DNA of 64,000 nt, taken from an uncultured Oxalobacteraceae bacterium. GTDB taxonomy: Bacteria > Pseudomonadota > Gammaproteobacteria > Burkholderiales > Burkholderiaceae_D. The translations under genes and the position numbers were made by a program. Shown in pieces: positions 28,133 to 39,068 of the stretch. How positions within the stretch are numbered: the first letter of the stretch is position 1; each line of letters begins with the position of its first letter. The notes below the pieces were generated by a model, which saw only the letters and a list, made by a program, of their open reading frames with translations, ran no database searches and was not told the DNA's origin. The stretch covers positions 160,130 to 224,129 of the forward strand of contig CAIOYD010000050.1 in assembly GCA_903862415.1 (NCBI GenBank), given 5' to 3'.

Positions 28133-30844
28133 ATGCACACAGACAACAACCTGACGATCTACCGTAAAGATTACAGCGCTCCCAGTTTTTGGGTGCATAC
28201 CGTTCAGATGGCCTTTGACCTGGACCCCAAAACCACCATCGTCAGTACCCGCACAAGTTACACACGCAATGCGGACAGTCTGGAAAAAGACCTGATCTTA
28301 GTTGGTGAAGGTCTCAAACTGGTGCAGATACGTATCGACGGAAAAAAACTGGCACGTACCGCTTACCAGATCGATAAACACATCCTGCGTCTGATCAGCC
28401 CACCCGATGCATTCACGCTCGACATTGAGACACTGATTCATCCGGCCAAGAATACCTCACTCTCCGGCCTGTACGTGTCGAATCATAATTTCTTTACCCA
28501 GTGCGAAGCCGAAGGTTTCCGCAAAATAACTTACTTCCAGGACAGGCCGGATGTGATGGCCAAATACACGGTCATGTTGCGTGCTGATAAAAAGAAATAT
28601 CCGGTATTGCTGTCAAACGGAAATTTAATCGAAGAAGGCAATTTGCCTCACGGCCGTCATTACGCCAAATGGGAAGATCCATTTAAAAAACCTTCTTACC
28701 TGTTTGCATTAGTTGCAGGGAAGCTGGTTTGCCAACAAGAAAAAATTAAACTGCAATCTGGCCGTAAAGCTTTGTTACAAGTCTGGGTAGAAAAAGGCAA
28801 TCTGGACAAAACCCAGCACGCCATGGATTCACTGCAAAACAGCATCATCTGGGATGAACAACGCTTTGGTCTGGAGCTCGATCTCGATCGTTTCATGATC
28901 GTGGCGGTGTCGGATTTCAATATGGGCGCGATGGAAAACAAGGGATTAAATATTTTCAATACCAAATACGTGCTGGCCAATTCCAAGGTCGCCACTGACG
29001 CCGATTATGCTGGGATTGAATCGGTGGTTGGTCACGAATATTTCCATAACTGGACCGGCAACCGCGTTACCTGTCGCGACTGGTTTCAGCTCTCGCTCAA
29101 AGAAGGCCTGACGGTATTCCGTGATCAGGAATTTTCTGCCGACATGATAGGCACCAACAGCGGACGGGCAGTCAACCGGATTAACGATGTGCGTGTCCTG
29201 CGTCAGGCGCAATTTCCGGAAGATGCCGGCCCGATGTCACATCCGGTACGTCCGGAATCGTATGTGGAAATCAATAATTTTTACAGCGTGACCGTGTATG
29301 AAAAAGGTGCTGAAGTAGTCCGCATGTTTTACACCCTGCTCGGCCATGCCGGCTTCAGAAAAGGCATGGATCTGTACTTTCAGCGTCACGACGGTCAAGC
29401 CGTCACCTGCGATGATTTCCGCGCCGCCATGGCCGATGCCAACGGACGGGATTTAACCCAGTTTGAGCGTTGGTATAGTCAGGCCGGTACGCCACATGTG
29501 AAAGTCGTCAGCGACTACGATGCCAAACTACAAACGTTGACACTGACACTGTCACAATCCTGTGCGGCCACCTCCGGACAGGCCAAAAAGCTGCCATTCC
29601 ATATTCCCGTCGCTATTGGTCTACTCAATGCCGCCGGACAGGATATGCCACTGCATTGTCTGGAACAGGCCAATCCGACCGACGCCAGCACCCTGGTTCT
29701 GGAACTGACCAAAGCCAGACAGGTGTTTCATTTTACTGGTGTAAAAGAAGCACCCACACCATCCATTCTGCGCAATTTTTCTGCTCCGGTAGAGCTCGAC
29801 ATGGATTACAGCGACGCCCAGCTCGCACATCTGCTCGCGCACGACAGTGATGCCTTCAACCGCTGGGAAGCCGGTCAGCGTCTGGCTTTGCGCCGCTTGT
29901 TAAAATTCACCTCGGCCATTCAGACCGGGAAACCACTGGAACTCGACAGCCTGTACATTGAAGCCCTGCGTAAAACGCTCAATGACACCACGCTGGATGC
30001 CGCTTTCCGTGAACTGGTGCTGACACTGCCTTCGTCGACCAATATCGCCGAACACATGAAAGTGATCGATCCTCAAACCATACAGACAGCACGCCAGTTT
30101 ATGCGCAGTGAAATTACCCGCCATTTAAAAGCGGATTTACTCAACGCGTATGAAAGCAATTTAACGCCAGGAAAATACAGTCCGGATGCTGAATCTACTG
30201 GCCGACGAGCATTAAAAAATCTTGCGCTGTCGTATCTGCAGGAGTGGCCAAAATCGAGCACCTTTGATCTGGCACACAGCCAGTTCAGAGCAGCCAAAAA
30301 CATGACCGACATGAGCAGCGCCCTGTCTGCGATGGTCAATGCCCGTATCCTCACGCCTGCTGACGATGTCGCCAAAGCCGCGACTAAAGCCGCTCATAAA
30401 ACCGTGGCCAGTGCGCTCAAAGCGTTTTACCGTGAATTCAAACAGGATGCTCTGGTGATCGACAAATGGTTTATGTTACAAGGCAGCGCAAGCAGTACCG
30501 ATGTCGCCAAAATGCAGTCCCTGCTCAAACATCCTGCCTTTACACTGAGCAACCCCAACCGCGCACGCAGTCTGGTATTTGCCTTCTGCAATGCCAATCC
30601 GGCGCAGTTTCATGCTCCCGATGGCAGCGGTTATGCTTTGTGGGCCGATCTGGTGATCGACCTCAACGCCATCAACCCGCAGGTCGCTGCGCGACTGGCA
30701 CGCAGCCTGGATCGCTGGAATAAATATACCCCAGCCTTGCAGGTGTTCATGAAAGCCGCACTGCAAAAAGTGGCCGCCACCAAACACATGTCCAAAGATG
30801 TACTGGAAATCGTCAACAAGGCATTAGGCGCCTGCGCCGCTTAA
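28133..30844 (+). CDS. pepN: Aminopeptidase N (M1 family)
   Basis: Broad-specificity zinc aminopeptidase completing cytosolic peptide breakdown. 903 residues. GAMEN, which grips the substrate N-terminus, is at 265-269; the zinc site HEYFH follows at 301-305 (HEYFHNWTGNR) with the third ligand Glu in the LKEGLTVF helix. The ERAP-like C-terminal helical domain is complete. It lies 30 bases ahead of fbp on the same strand, a linkage common in Burkholderiales. Confidence 0.96.
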   Translation: MHTDNNLTIYRKDYSAPSFWVHTVQMAFDLDPKTTIVSTRTSYTRNADSLEKDLILVGEGLKLVQIRIDGKKLARTAYQIDKHILRLISPPDAFTLDIETLIHPAKNTSLSGLYVSNHNFFTQCEAEGFRKITYFQDRPDVMAKYTVMLRADKKKYPVLLSNGNLIEEGNLPHGRHYAKWEDPFKKPSYLFALVAGKLVCQQEKIKLQSGRKALLQVWVEKGNLDKTQHAMDSLQNSIIWDEQRFGLELDLDRFMIVAVSDFNMGAMENKGLNIFNTKYVLANSKVATDADYAGIESVVGHEYFHNWTGNRVTCRDWFQLSLKEGLTVFRDQEFSADMIGTNSGRAVNRINDVRVLRQAQFPEDAGPMSHPVRPESYVEINNFYSVTVYEKGAEVVRMFYTLLGHAGFRKGMDLYFQRHDGQAVTCDDFRAAMADANGRDLTQFERWYSQAGTPHVKVVSDYDAKLQTLTLTLSQSCAATSGQAKKLPFHIPVAIGLLNAAGQDMPLHCLEQANPTDASTLVLELTKARQVFHFTGVKEAPTPSILRNFSAPVELDMDYSDAQLAHLLAHDSDAFNRWEAGQRLALRRLLKFTSAIQTGKPLELDSLYIEALRKTLNDTTLDAAFRELVLTLPSSTNIAEHMKVIDPQTIQTARQFMRSEITRHLKADLLNAYESNLTPGKYSPDAESTGRRALKNLALSYLQEWPKSSTFDLAHSQFRAAKNMTDMSSALSAMVNARILTPADDVAKAATKAAHKTVASALKAFYREFKQDALVIDKWFMLQGSASSTDVAKMQSLLKHPAFTLSNPNRARSLVFAFCNANPAQFHAPDGSGYALWADLVIDLNAINPQVAARLARSLDRWNKYTPALQVFMKAALQKVAATKHMSKDVLEIVNKALGACAA

Positions 30845-30874
30845 TTATTCGGTCCTATTCCATTGAAAGTCACT

Positions 30875-31879
30875 ATGAAACGCATCAGCTTGACGCAGTA
30901 CCTGGTTGAAGAACAACGCCTCAACAACAACATTCCGGCGGAATTGCGCTTGTTGATTGAAGTCGTGGCTCGCGCCTGTAAAACCATCAGCCATGCCGTA
31001 GGCAAAGGCGCGCTCGGTGAAGTACTAGGCAGTGCCGAGACCGAAAACATTCAGGGTGAAGTGCAAAAGAAACTCGATATTCTATCCAATGAAATCCTGC
31101 TCGAAGCCAATGAATGGGGCGGTCATCTGGCGGCGATGGCGTCGGAAGAAATGGAATCCATCCATCTGATTCCAAATCGTTATCCAAAAGGCGAATATAT
31201 GCTGTTGTTTGATCCACTGGATGGCTCATCGAACATCGATATCAACGTCACCATCGGCACAATTTTTTCGGTCCTGAAAGCTCCCGAAGGCATGGGAACG
31301 CCAACGGAACAGGATTTCCTGCAGCCTGGCAGCAAACAGGTTGCGGCCGGATATGCGATCTATGGACCACAAACGATGCTGATTTTAACTACCGGTCAGG
31401 GCGTCAACTGTTTCACTCTGGATCGCGAAATGGGCTCCTGGGTACTGACACAGCGCCATATGCAAATTCCCGCAGAGACTCAGGAATACGCCATAAACGC
31501 CTCGAATGCGCGTCACTGGTATCCTCCGGTCAGCCGTTACATCAATGAATTGCTGGCAGGCACTGAAGGCCCACGCGGCAAAAACTTCAATACCCGCTGG
31601 ATCGCCGCCATGGTGACCGATGTACACCGCATTCTCAATCGTGGTGGAATCTTTATGTATCCGGCCGATGCCCGTGAACCGGACAAGGCCGGCAAACTGC
31701 GTCTGATGTATGAAGCCAACCCGATGGCCATGCTGGTGGAACAGGCCGGTGGTGCGGCCACCAATGGCAAACAGCGCATACTCGATATTCAACCGGAAAA
31801 ACTGCATCAGCGTGTGGCGGTATTTTTAGGTTCGAAAAGTGAAGTCGAGCGTGTGACTTCTTATCATGAGTCACAATAA
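30875..31879 (+). CDS. fbp: Fructose-1,6-bisphosphatase class 1
   Basis: Gluconeogenic or Calvin-type hydrolysis of fructose 1,6-bisphosphate to fructose 6-phosphate. 334 residues with the metal- and phosphate-binding motif [14 protein letters not shown] (about 111-124) and the sugar-binding NxxRW-type region. An upstream in-frame TTG (30863) exists; the ATG at 30875 gives the family start [10 protein letters not shown]. It sits behind pepN and ends in front of palindrome copies C1 and C2. Confidence 0.95.
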   Translation: MKRISLTQYLVEEQRLNNNIPAELRLLIEVVARACKTISHAVGKGALGEVLGSAETENIQGEVQKKLDILSNEILLEANEWGGHLAAMASEEMESIHLIPNRYPKGEYMLLFDPLDGSSNIDINVTIGTIFSVLKAPEGMGTPTEQDFLQPGSKQVAAGYAIYGPQTMLILTTGQGVNCFTLDREMGSWVLTQRHMQIPAETQEYAINASNARHWYPPVSRYINELLAGTEGPRGKNFNTRWIAAMVTDVHRILNRGGIFMYPADAREPDKAGKLRLMYEANPMAMLVEQAGGAATNGKQRILDIQPEKLHQRVAVFLGSKSEVERVTSYHESQ

Positions 31880-31906
31880 AATTACGTCATTTCAAAGGAA
31901 AATTGG

Positions 31907-31940
31907 TAGGGCGTATTAGCCCAATAGTGCGTAATACACC
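31907..31940. repeat. Dispersed palindrome, copy C1
   Basis: TAGGGCGTATTAGC answered by GCGTAATACACC after a six-base loop. Same family as the copies at 8951 and 15013, located between the convergent fbp and cbiX genes. Confidence 0.8.
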
Positions 31941-31960
31941 ATGGTTCGTGTTCCACCGCT

Positions 31961-31990
31961 TGGTGTATTACGCTGCGCGTGACACCCTAC
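31961..31990. repeat. Dispersed palindrome, copy C2
   Basis: TGGTGTATTACGCTGC followed by GCGTGACACCCTAC: the same palindrome in the opposite orientation to C1 and only 20 bases away. Together they make a tandem inverted pair in this convergent gap. Confidence 0.75.
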
Positions 31991-32013
31991 TTGCTTGACA
32001 GGTAAGACAGTAT

Positions 32014-32400
32014 CTACAGCTGTGCCAGACAGACATCAGCTATCGCCTGCAACACCTGCTCACTTTCACCAATCGCCACTGCCAGGCTGAAATGGATTTG
32101 CGGATAGTCGGCTTCGAGCTTGGCGATCAGTTCTGGCAGATCACGTCGCACATGCCCGCCCTGCCCTAAAAATACCGGCACTATCGTCACCCGCTCTACG
32201 TGCTGCGCGATCAGTTGTTCCAACAGTTGCGGCAGCGAGGGACTCATCAATTCCAGAAACGCCTGATGAATACTCACCGTGGCCGCCACACGCAATTCCA
32301 GCATTTGCTGCACTCGCGCCAATGGCTCCGCCCAGCGTGGGTCGCGGGCGCCGTGCGCAAACAAGACCAGCGCCTGCTTAGATAAAATGGATACCGGCAT
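32014..32400 (-). CDS. Sirohydrochlorin chelatase, CbiX/SirB type
   Basis: A short 128-residue single-domain chelatase that would insert Fe or Co (or Ni) into sirohydrochlorin. The metal-ligand His16 lies in LVLFAHGARD and a second His near 83 in GQGGHVRRDLP. The start at 32400 forms a TGATG overlap with the lptG stop. Presence behind lptG is unusual; whether siroheme or cobalamin is its pathway is not shown by the neighbours. Confidence 0.88.
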   Translation of the reverse strand: MPVSILSKQALVLFAHGARDPRWAEPLARVQQMLELRVAATVSIHQAFLELMSPSLPQLLEQLIAQHVERVTIVPVFLGQGGHVRRDLPELIAKLEADYPQIHFSLAVAIGESEQVLQAIADVCLAQL

Positions 32401-33539
32401 CAGGAATGCTCCACCCACAACAACGTCACCATGGCAGCGGCCAGAAATAACAGGCTCGGCAAAACTGCGGTCACAAAAGGCGGCCAGGTATGCAGCAGAC
32501 CAATATGGGCAAAGACATTGTTAAGCAAATAAAACGCCACGCCGATCATGATGCCGGTGAATATTTTCAGGCTCACGCTGCCGGAGCGAAAATGCAGGTA
32601 GGCAAACGGCAATGCCAGCGCCATCATAACCAACACCGCAAAGGGATAAATAACTTTTTTCCAGAACGCAATTTCAAATTTTTCAGCGCTTTGTTTATTG
32701 TCGACCAAATGTTTTGAATACAGCGCCAGATCGTACGCCGACATACGGTCGGTATCATTATCGGCTGATGATGCCAACAAAATCGTCGGAGTGATTTCCG
32801 ACACCAGATCCAGCGTGTCCAATTCTTTGACCGCGACCGCACTCAGTTCAGCATCATTCATCGACAGAGGAAAATAACTTTCTTCCACATGATTTAAGCG
32901 CCAGACCGAATTACCCTGATACAACGCCGACTCTGCCTTAACCTGTTTGACCAGTCGAAAATCATTATCCAGATCATAAAACGTCAGTCCGGTGAGTTTA
33001 CCGCTGGGCTCAACCAGATTCACATTCAAAAAGCGTGAACCGGTCACCGCGCCCTGCAATCCTTCTGAACGAATCAAATCTTTAGTCCATAAGCCGGATT
33101 GAAAATCCTGTTTATGTGCACTCGGCATCACACTGATTTTATATTTTTCTGCCACCTTAAACGTGTATGGGGCAAAAATCTCACCAAACAAAAAGGTAAT
33201 AAATACAAACGCCAGACCGATTTTCAACAGCATGCGGATTGCTTGCAAGGTTGAAAATCCAGATACCCGCATAATGGTAAATTCAGAACGTGAGGCAAAC
33301 TGTGCCATCACAAAGATGGTGCCGATGAGGGCTGCTAGCGGCATATACTCATAGACATTGCCGGGAATACCCAGAAAGACATAATACAGTGCGTTAATCA
33401 GGGTGTAACCACCACGGCCGACACTTTTGACTTCATTGACGATGTCAAAAAAAGCCAGCAAGGCCACAAAAGCCAACAACACAAACAGCACCGAACGGGC
33501 AATTTCGCGGGCAAAATATTTCTCCAGCGTGTTCATCAT
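32400..33539 (-). CDS. lptG: LPS export system permease LptG
   Basis: Inner-membrane half of the LptB2FG ABC machine that extracts LPS. About 379 residues, three membrane segments at each end and a periplasmic beta-jellyroll in between. Start 33539 overlaps the lptF stop (ATGA); another ATG at 33536 is equally possible. An AAGGA lies eight bases upstream of 33539. The C-terminal membrane half is intact. Forms the usual lptF-lptG pair. Confidence 0.94.
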   Translation of the reverse strand: MMNTLEKYFAREIARSVLFVLLAFVALLAFFDIVNEVKSVGRGGYTLINALYYVFLGIPGNVYEYMPLAALIGTIFVMAQFASRSEFTIMRVSGFSTLQAIRMLLKIGLAFVFITFLFGEIFAPYTFKVAEKYKISVMPSAHKQDFQSGLWTKDLIRSEGLQGAVTGSRFLNVNLVEPSGKLTGLTFYDLDNDFRLVKQVKAESALYQGNSVWRLNHVEESYFPLSMNDAELSAVAVKELDTLDLVSEITPTILLASSADNDTDRMSAYDLALYSKHLVDNKQSAEKFEIAFWKKVIYPFAVLVMMALALPFAYLHFRSGSVSLKIFTGIMIGVAFYLLNNVFAHIGLLHTWPPFVTAVLPSLLFLAAAMVTLLWVEHS

Positions 33540-34672
33540 GAAACACATCCTTTGGAGGGCGTGATTTTTTTACGGATCAGCTGCGCCCATATCTGTAAGG
33601 GGTGATAACGACTGTTGACATTTAAACGCCAGGAAAACAACAGCGCAATCAGAATAATACACACCAGATGAACCGGCCACCATGACATCCACAGGGAAAC
33701 TTTGGCTTGCTTGACCCACGCCTGCGATACCAGCACCATGTTGTAATAGAAAACACACAGAAATAAGGCCAGCAGAAAGTTGGCTGACCGTCCGGAGCGC
33801 GGATTAACGTACCCCAGCGGCACAGCGAGCAACATCAGCAGCAATCCCATCAAAGGCAGCGAAATCCGCCATAGCAGTTCGCCCATGTTGACCGGACTCT
33901 GATCAGCCCACAATTCTGTCATGCTCAGAGATTCGGCTTTACGATCCGGGATCAATGATTTGGTATCACCATCAACCAATACACCGTAACGGTCGAACTG
34001 CATCATTTGAAAATCGGTTTGATTCGGAGCGCCATCATAGCGTCGTCCCTGATGCATGATGAGAAATTTATCCCCAAACTTGTCGACCACCATCTCTCCT
34101 TCTTTGGCGATCACCACGCTGTGACGGTTATTTTGCACCGTGTTGACGAAGATATTCTGCACTTTGGACAGATCGCCGGCCACCCCTTCGACAAAGAATA
34201 CCCGTTCGCGTGAGGCCGATTCCTGGAACTTGCCGGGAGAAACCCGGGCAATATCAGAGCGTTGATCAAACCGGTCGGTGTACTCAACGCTGTGTTGATT
34301 GGCCCAGGGTGTCACAAAAAACGACATCGCGGCCGTAAGTAAAAATAGCGGTGCCGCAAAGCGCGTGATCGGCATAACCCAGTCAGCCAGACTCACGCCG
34401 GAAGCAAACCAGACCACCATTTCCGAATCCTGATAACTGCGGGTAATAACCATCAGTACCGAGATAAAGCCGGTCAACACGATGATAATCGGCAGCAAAT
34501 TGAGTGCCGCAAACCCGATCAGGGTGAAGACATCGTCAGAATTCACCTTGCCGTTAGCTGCCATGCCAAGTATCTTGATAGGTCTGACTGTGATGGCAAT
34601 CGTGAACAGGACCGTAAATACAGCACTGGCTGTACTGGCCAACTCACGTTGAAGAGCGCGCTTAAAAATCAT
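33536..34672 (-). CDS. lptF: LPS export system permease LptF
   Basis: Partner of LptG, 378 residues with the same six-helix plus jellyroll layout. Features include the N-terminal [17 protein letters not shown] start and the [19 protein letters not shown] segment typical of LptF. Divergent from pepA with 48 bases between, an arrangement common in proteobacteria. Confidence 0.95.
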   Translation of the reverse strand: MIFKRALQRELASTASAVFTVLFTIAITVRPIKILGMAANGKVNSDDVFTLIGFAALNLLPIIIVLTGFISVLMVITRSYQDSEMVVWFASGVSLADWVMPITRFAAPLFLLTAAMSFFVTPWANQHSVEYTDRFDQRSDIARVSPGKFQESASRERVFFVEGVAGDLSKVQNIFVNTVQNNRHSVVIAKEGEMVVDKFGDKFLIMHQGRRYDGAPNQTDFQMMQFDRYGVLVDGDTKSLIPDRKAESLSMTELWADQSPVNMGELLWRISLPLMGLLLMLLAVPLGYVNPRSGRSANFLLALFLCVFYYNMVLVSQAWVKQAKVSLWMSWWPVHLVCIILIALLFSWRLNVNSRYHPLQIWAQLIRKKITPSKGCVS

Positions 34673-34681
34673 GGGAGGGGC

Positions 34682-34687
34682 TATAAT
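34682..34687 (+). promoter_or_regulatory. -10 element upstream of pepA
   Basis: A perfect TATAAT lies 33 bases before the GTG start of pepA, within the divergent lptF-pepA spacer. No good -35 is found at standard distance. Confidence 0.5.
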
Positions 34688-34720
34688 TGCAGATTATCGA
34701 AAATTAAAGAGGAGAAACAC

Positions 34721-36229
34721 GTGGACTTTAGCACAAAACCCCTGGACGCAAAAAGTAACTTCACAGGCAGCAAAACTGCCTGCATCGTGGTCGGTATCTA
34801 TGAAAACAAAAAATTAACACCTGAAGCAGAAGCACTTAACGCCAGTGGCGCCATTACGGCAGCCGTTAAATCGGGCGACATCACTGGCAAAGTTGGCAGC
34901 ACTCTGGTATTGCGCAACAGCGCTGGCGTGGCCGCTGAACGGATAGTGCTCGTCGGTCTGGGCGTCGCACCTGCGGCTAAAGCCAAACAAACGATCAGCA
35001 ACCCCGTTTTCGCCAAAGTAGCACTGTCAACAGCAAACTGTCTATCCCACCTGTCTGCTGCAGACGCCATTATCACTCTTGGCGTGCATGCTGACAATCA
35101 AAATGCAGCTATCCGCAGTCTGGTGTTGTCACTGCGTGCCAGTGCATACCGTTGCGATGAACTAAAAAGCAAACCGGAAACCAAAACCACTGGCGTTGGC
35201 AAAATAACCATTATCGTGACGGATGCAACCAGCGCCAAACACAGTCTGGCCCAAAGCGTTGCCATCGCCAACGGAATTGATCTGACCAAAAAACTGGCCG
35301 ATTTACCGGGTAATTTCTGCACCCCGACCTATTTGGCCACGACCGCCAAAAAAATCGCCACTGAATTTAAGCTCAGTGCCGAAATTCTGGAACGCAAACA
35401 ATGCCAGGCCTTAAAAATGGGCAGCTTTTTATCCGTCACCAACGGCAGTGATGAGCCACCGAAATTCATTATCCTTAAACACATGGGTGGCAAAGCCAAG
35501 GACGCTCCGGTGGTTCTGGTCGGCAAAGGGATTACCTTTGATTCCGGCGGAATTTCCTTGAAAGCCGGTGCCGGCATGGATGAAATGAAATATGACATGG
35601 GTGGCGCTGCTTCGGTACTGGGTACCATGCGCGCCATTGCCGAGTTAAAATTAAAACTCAACGTCATCGCCGTGGTGCCTTCGTGTGAAAACATGCCCAA
35701 TGGCCGTGCCACCAAGCCAGGGGACATCGTCACCTCGATGTCCGGACAAACCATTGAAGTCTTGAATACCGATGCAGAAGGTCGCCTGATTCTGTGTGAC
35801 GCACTGACTTACGCCGAACGCTTCAACCCAGCCGCCGTCATCGACGTTGCCACTCTGACCGGCGCCTGCATAACGTCACTGGGTCATCACACTTCCGGCC
35901 TGTTCACACGTCACGATGCCAAACATGATGATTTAGCCAACGAAATTCTGACGGCAGGCATAGACACCGGTGACACCGCCTGGCGTATGCCTATTGGTGA
36001 AGCCTATAACGACCAGCTGAAATCCAATTTTGCAGATATGGCCAATATCGGTGGCTCAGCAGCCGGCAGCATTACCGCCGCCTGCTTTCTGGAACGTTTC
36101 ACCAAGCAATATACCTGGGCACATCTGGATATTGCCGGAACAGCATGGAAATCGGGCGCTGCCAAAGGCGCAACCGGTCGTCCGGTAGCACTGTTGACCA
36201 CGTTCCTGATTAATCGCGCTGCGGCCTGA
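34721..36229 (+). CDS. pepA: Leucyl aminopeptidase PepA (M17)
   Basis: Manganese/zinc aminopeptidase of the cytosol; in E. coli it also binds DNA in site-specific recombination and carAB control. The GTG at 34721 is chosen because AGGAG lies seven bases before it; the in-frame ATG at 34649 would lie inside lptF's start region. 502 residues. Metal and active-site motifs [14 protein letters not shown] and [12 protein letters not shown] are intact. A strong hairpin terminator follows at 36268. Confidence 0.95.
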   Translation: MDFSTKPLDAKSNFTGSKTACIVVGIYENKKLTPEAEALNASGAITAAVKSGDITGKVGSTLVLRNSAGVAAERIVLVGLGVAPAAKAKQTISNPVFAKVALSTANCLSHLSAADAIITLGVHADNQNAAIRSLVLSLRASAYRCDELKSKPETKTTGVGKITIIVTDATSAKHSLAQSVAIANGIDLTKKLADLPGNFCTPTYLATTAKKIATEFKLSAEILERKQCQALKMGSFLSVTNGSDEPPKFIILKHMGGKAKDAPVVLVGKGITFDSGGISLKAGAGMDEMKYDMGGAASVLGTMRAIAELKLKLNVIAVVPSCENMPNGRATKPGDIVTSMSGQTIEVLNTDAEGRLILCDALTYAERFNPAAVIDVATLTGACITSLGHHTSGLFTRHDAKHDDLANEILTAGIDTGDTAWRMPIGEAYNDQLKSNFADMANIGGSAAGSITAACFLERFTKQYTWAHLDIAGTAWKSGAAKGATGRPVALLTTFLINRAAA

Positions 36230-36267
36230 TTCATCGCATCATTCTGTCACCTGCTCAGGTGATGTTC

Positions 36268-36300
36268 AGAGGTGTTTGTTATTCAACAAACACCTCTTTC
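36268..36300 (+). terminator. Intrinsic terminator after pepA
   Basis: AGAGGTGTTTGTT pairs with AACAAACACCTCT across a four-base loop and is followed by TTTCC. A 13-bp stem makes it a strong terminator. Confidence 0.8.
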
Positions 36301-36555
36301 CATTTTCCCTTCCTGTTTCAGCACCATTCTCATTTGCTGTTGAGTACGTTTTTATAATTCTTGATTGAAATATTATTTTGACGATCTAAGATGAAAGCTA
36401 ATGGTCATGGGCAGAGATTTTAAACTATTGTGAAAAATACTCTGTTTTTATCAGCATGATGCAGCAACGGACTGGCGACAGCGATATTTTTGCAACTTTG
36501 TGCCTGTTTTTTGCCAAGTAACAGCAAAAAATTTCACATTCTATCTACCTAAAAT
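36301..36555 (+). other. Upstream region of the chemoreceptor gene
   Basis: No gene or RNA recognised. No clear sigma-28 element (TAAA-N15-GCCGATAA) is visible, so I cannot say which sigma factor drives the chemoreceptor. Confidence 0.4.
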
Positions 36556-38304
36556 ATGAACCTATCAAAAATACAAGTCGGAAAACGTTTGGGGCTGGGA
36601 TTTGCTCTGGTGCTGACGTTTTTAATTGCGGTTACGCTTTTGGGCATTACCCGCATGTCCAAAATACAGGACCGGCTGGAAAACGTTGTCGAGGTCAGCA
36701 ATGTCGAGTCGCGCCTGATTATCGATATGCGTGCCATCGTATATGACCGGATGGTGTCGTTGCGCAACCTGACGCTGCTTACCGAATTGGATGACATGGG
36801 TCAGGATCTGGCCAAAATCAAAGAACAGTCGCAAAAATATGCCGAAGCAGAAAGCAAACTAGCCAAAATTTTTGTTGCCGACAGTGGAACTACGGCCGAA
36901 GAAAAAAGTTTGCTGAGTAAATTAAAAGAACAGGAACTCGCAGCAGCCCAGTTACCCGAAAAAGCCCAGTCACTGGGATTAGCCAATAATCCGGAAGCGG
37001 CTACGATTACCCTGATCAAAAAACTACGCCCGGTACAAAAAAAATGGCTGGATGTGCTTGATGAAATGGTGGTGCTGGAAGATAAATTAAATGCTGAGAC
37101 CGCCAAAGAAGCCCGGGATGCCTTTGGAACTGCCCGTATGTGGATGTTGCTGCTCGGCGGTCTGGCCCTGATAACCGGAGCTGCTGCAGCTTCGATCATT
37201 TCACGCAGCTTGCTGAAACAACTTGGCGGCGAACCAGACTATGCCAGCCAGATAGCGAACCAGATAGCGTCTGGCGATCTGGGTGTACACATTGAAACTA
37301 AGCCGGGTGACCAAACCAGCCTGATTGCGGAAATGAAAACCATGCGTGACAGCCTGGTCAACATCGTCGGTCAGGTACGCCAGCGTACCGACACCATTGC
37401 GACGGCTTCGAGTGAAATTGCCATGGGCAATCTGGATTTATCTTCACGCACCGAACAACAGGCCAGCTCACTGGAAAAAACCTCGTCCGCGATGAAGGAA
37501 CTCACCAAAACGGTGAAACTGAATGCCGACAATGCCCGTGAAGCCAATCAACTGGCACTGTCAGCTTCCGAAGTGGCGCGCCATGGTGGCACCGTGGTAG
37601 CACAAGTAGTCGACACCATGAGTTCAATCAACGAATCAGCCAAAAAAATTGAGGATATTATCAGCGTCATCGATGGCATTGCGTTTCAAACCAATATTCT
37701 GGCGTTGAATGCCGCCGTTGAAGCGGCTCGTGCCGGTGAGCAGGGACGCGGCTTCGCCGTGGTAGCTTCCGAAGTGCGTAATCTGGCACAGCGCAGCGCC
37801 GTCGCCGCCAAAGAAATCAAGGGCCTCATTACTACCTCAGTGGAAAAAGTCGACGCCGGCAGCAAACTTGTTGGACAGGCTGGGGTGACGATTAATCAAA
37901 TCGTCTCGAGTGTGAAACAGGTCACCGACATCATCGCCGAAATCAGCCATGCCAGCCAGGATCAAAGTTCCGATATCGAGGGTATCAATCATTCCATCAT
38001 CGATATGGACGGCATGACTCAACAAAATGCCGCACTGGTGGAAGAAGCTGCTGCTGCGGCACAAAGTTTGCAGGATCAGGCTTCTGAACTGGCCAAAGTG
38101 GTCAGCATTTTCAAACTGAGTGCCGGCTCTGGCAGTAATTCATCGCCCGCCAGAGCTCCGGCCGCCAAATCCTCCCCACGGCCGGCAGGCAAACCACTGC
38201 AAGTCAAAGCCCAACCTGCCAAAACCGTCAAATCACTGCCTACAGTCAAAACGGCTGCCAAGAAAAGTGCTCCGGTGGATAACAATGACTGGGAAGAATT
38301 TTAA
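36556..38304 (+). CDS. Methyl-accepting chemotaxis protein
   Basis: Transmembrane chemoreceptor of 582 residues. N-terminal membrane helix (about 12-32), a four-helix-bundle sensor, second membrane helix (about 195-215), HAMP, then the cytoplasmic coiled coil with the hairpin tip [42 protein letters not shown]. The C-terminal 60 residues are a Lys/Pro/Ala-rich linker ending in DWEEF, resembling the CheR/CheB docking pentapeptide xWxxF, so this receptor can probably tether the adaptation enzymes. Ligand unknown. Confidence 0.95.
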   Translation: MNLSKIQVGKRLGLGFALVLTFLIAVTLLGITRMSKIQDRLENVVEVSNVESRLIIDMRAIVYDRMVSLRNLTLLTELDDMGQDLAKIKEQSQKYAEAESKLAKIFVADSGTTAEEKSLLSKLKEQELAAAQLPEKAQSLGLANNPEAATITLIKKLRPVQKKWLDVLDEMVVLEDKLNAETAKEARDAFGTARMWMLLLGGLALITGAAAASIISRSLLKQLGGEPDYASQIANQIASGDLGVHIETKPGDQTSLIAEMKTMRDSLVNIVGQVRQRTDTIATASSEIAMGNLDLSSRTEQQASSLEKTSSAMKELTKTVKLNADNAREANQLALSASEVARHGGTVVAQVVDTMSSINESAKKIEDIISVIDGIAFQTNILALNAAVEAARAGEQGRGFAVVASEVRNLAQRSAVAAKEIKGLITTSVEKVDAGSKLVGQAGVTINQIVSSVKQVTDIIAEISHASQDQSSDIEGINHSIIDMDGMTQQNAALVEEAAAAAQSLQDQASELAKVVSIFKLSAGSGSNSSPARAPAAKSSPRPAGKPLQVKAQPAKTVKSLPTVKTAAKKSAPVDNNDWEEF

Positions 38305-38370
38305 TCCCGCAGCAACGTACACTGTGGCGCAACTTTTTTTGCAGTAAGCTCTTTCGTTATAGGACCAGGT

Positions 38371-38715
38371 ATGAAAATCACATTGATTCCTTTTTTGGCC
38401 GCTTTACTGTTGAGTATGAGTGCCAGTAGTATGGCTGCAGAAGTAGCACCGGTACTGGACAGCAAAAACTGTGACCCACCGAAATACCCCAAAGCCGCGC
38501 TGATGAACGAAGAACAGGGTACGGTAGCCTTACTGTTCTTAATTGCCGCCGATGGCAAAGTGGTTGAATCCAAAGTGGATAAATCCAGCGGTAGTAAAAG
38601 TCTGGACAAAGCGGCCTTAAACTCCTTCAGCCAGTGTAAATTCAAACCAGGCACCAAGGATGGCAAAACCGATCAGTTGTGGGCAAAAATTGAATTTGTC
38701 TGGAAACTGGAATAG
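38371..38715 (+). CDS. Exported TonB C-terminal-domain protein
   Basis: 114 residues with a signal peptide (about 1-22) and a stand-alone TonB C-terminal domain (PPKYPKAALMNEEQGTVALLFLIAADGKV). It lacks the membrane anchor and Pro-rich spacer of true TonB and no exbBD lies nearby, so it is not an energy transducer by itself; role unknown. A terminator follows at 38747. Confidence 0.85.
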   Translation: MKITLIPFLAALLLSMSASSMAAEVAPVLDSKNCDPPKYPKAALMNEEQGTVALLFLIAADGKVVESKVDKSSGSKSLDKAALNSFSQCKFKPGTKDGKTDQLWAKIEFVWKLE

Positions 38716-38746
38716 GTTACGGCAATTATTTTCCGCAAAAATGCTT

Positions 38747-38777
38747 AAAAAGACGCCATGTAAATGGCGTCTTTTTT
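38747..38777 (+). terminator. Intrinsic terminator
   Basis: AAAAAGACGCCAT-GTAA-ATGGCGTCTTTTTT: stem AGACGCCAT/ATGGCGTCT with T-run, after the TonB-domain gene. Confidence 0.9.
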
Positions 38778-39068
38778 ATGCCTGCTCCCTTTTTGCCGGC
38801 ATTAGTAATGGCGTTAATGTAACCGACTTTAATTCCATGAGACGACAAGTCAGTCAACGTAACGAGCCAGGTGCAAAAATGACGCAAGCTGATTTGCGAT
38901 GTGATCGCAGCCATAGACTTGCTGTTAGTCGCAGCACACTATTTTTACTTCCAGACTGTGGAAACCCCCAATAGCATCAACATTAATCTCTCTTACAATC
39001 GGTTCAAGCCTGCACAACTTGACTTAACTGAAAAATAAAAATTTCGGCTCAAAATAATTAAACACATC
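38778..39068 (+). other. Gene-free stretch before the CesT-like gene
   Basis: Nothing recognised. Short open frames here run in from the preceding gene and lack coding character. No promoter could be placed with confidence. Confidence 0.35.
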
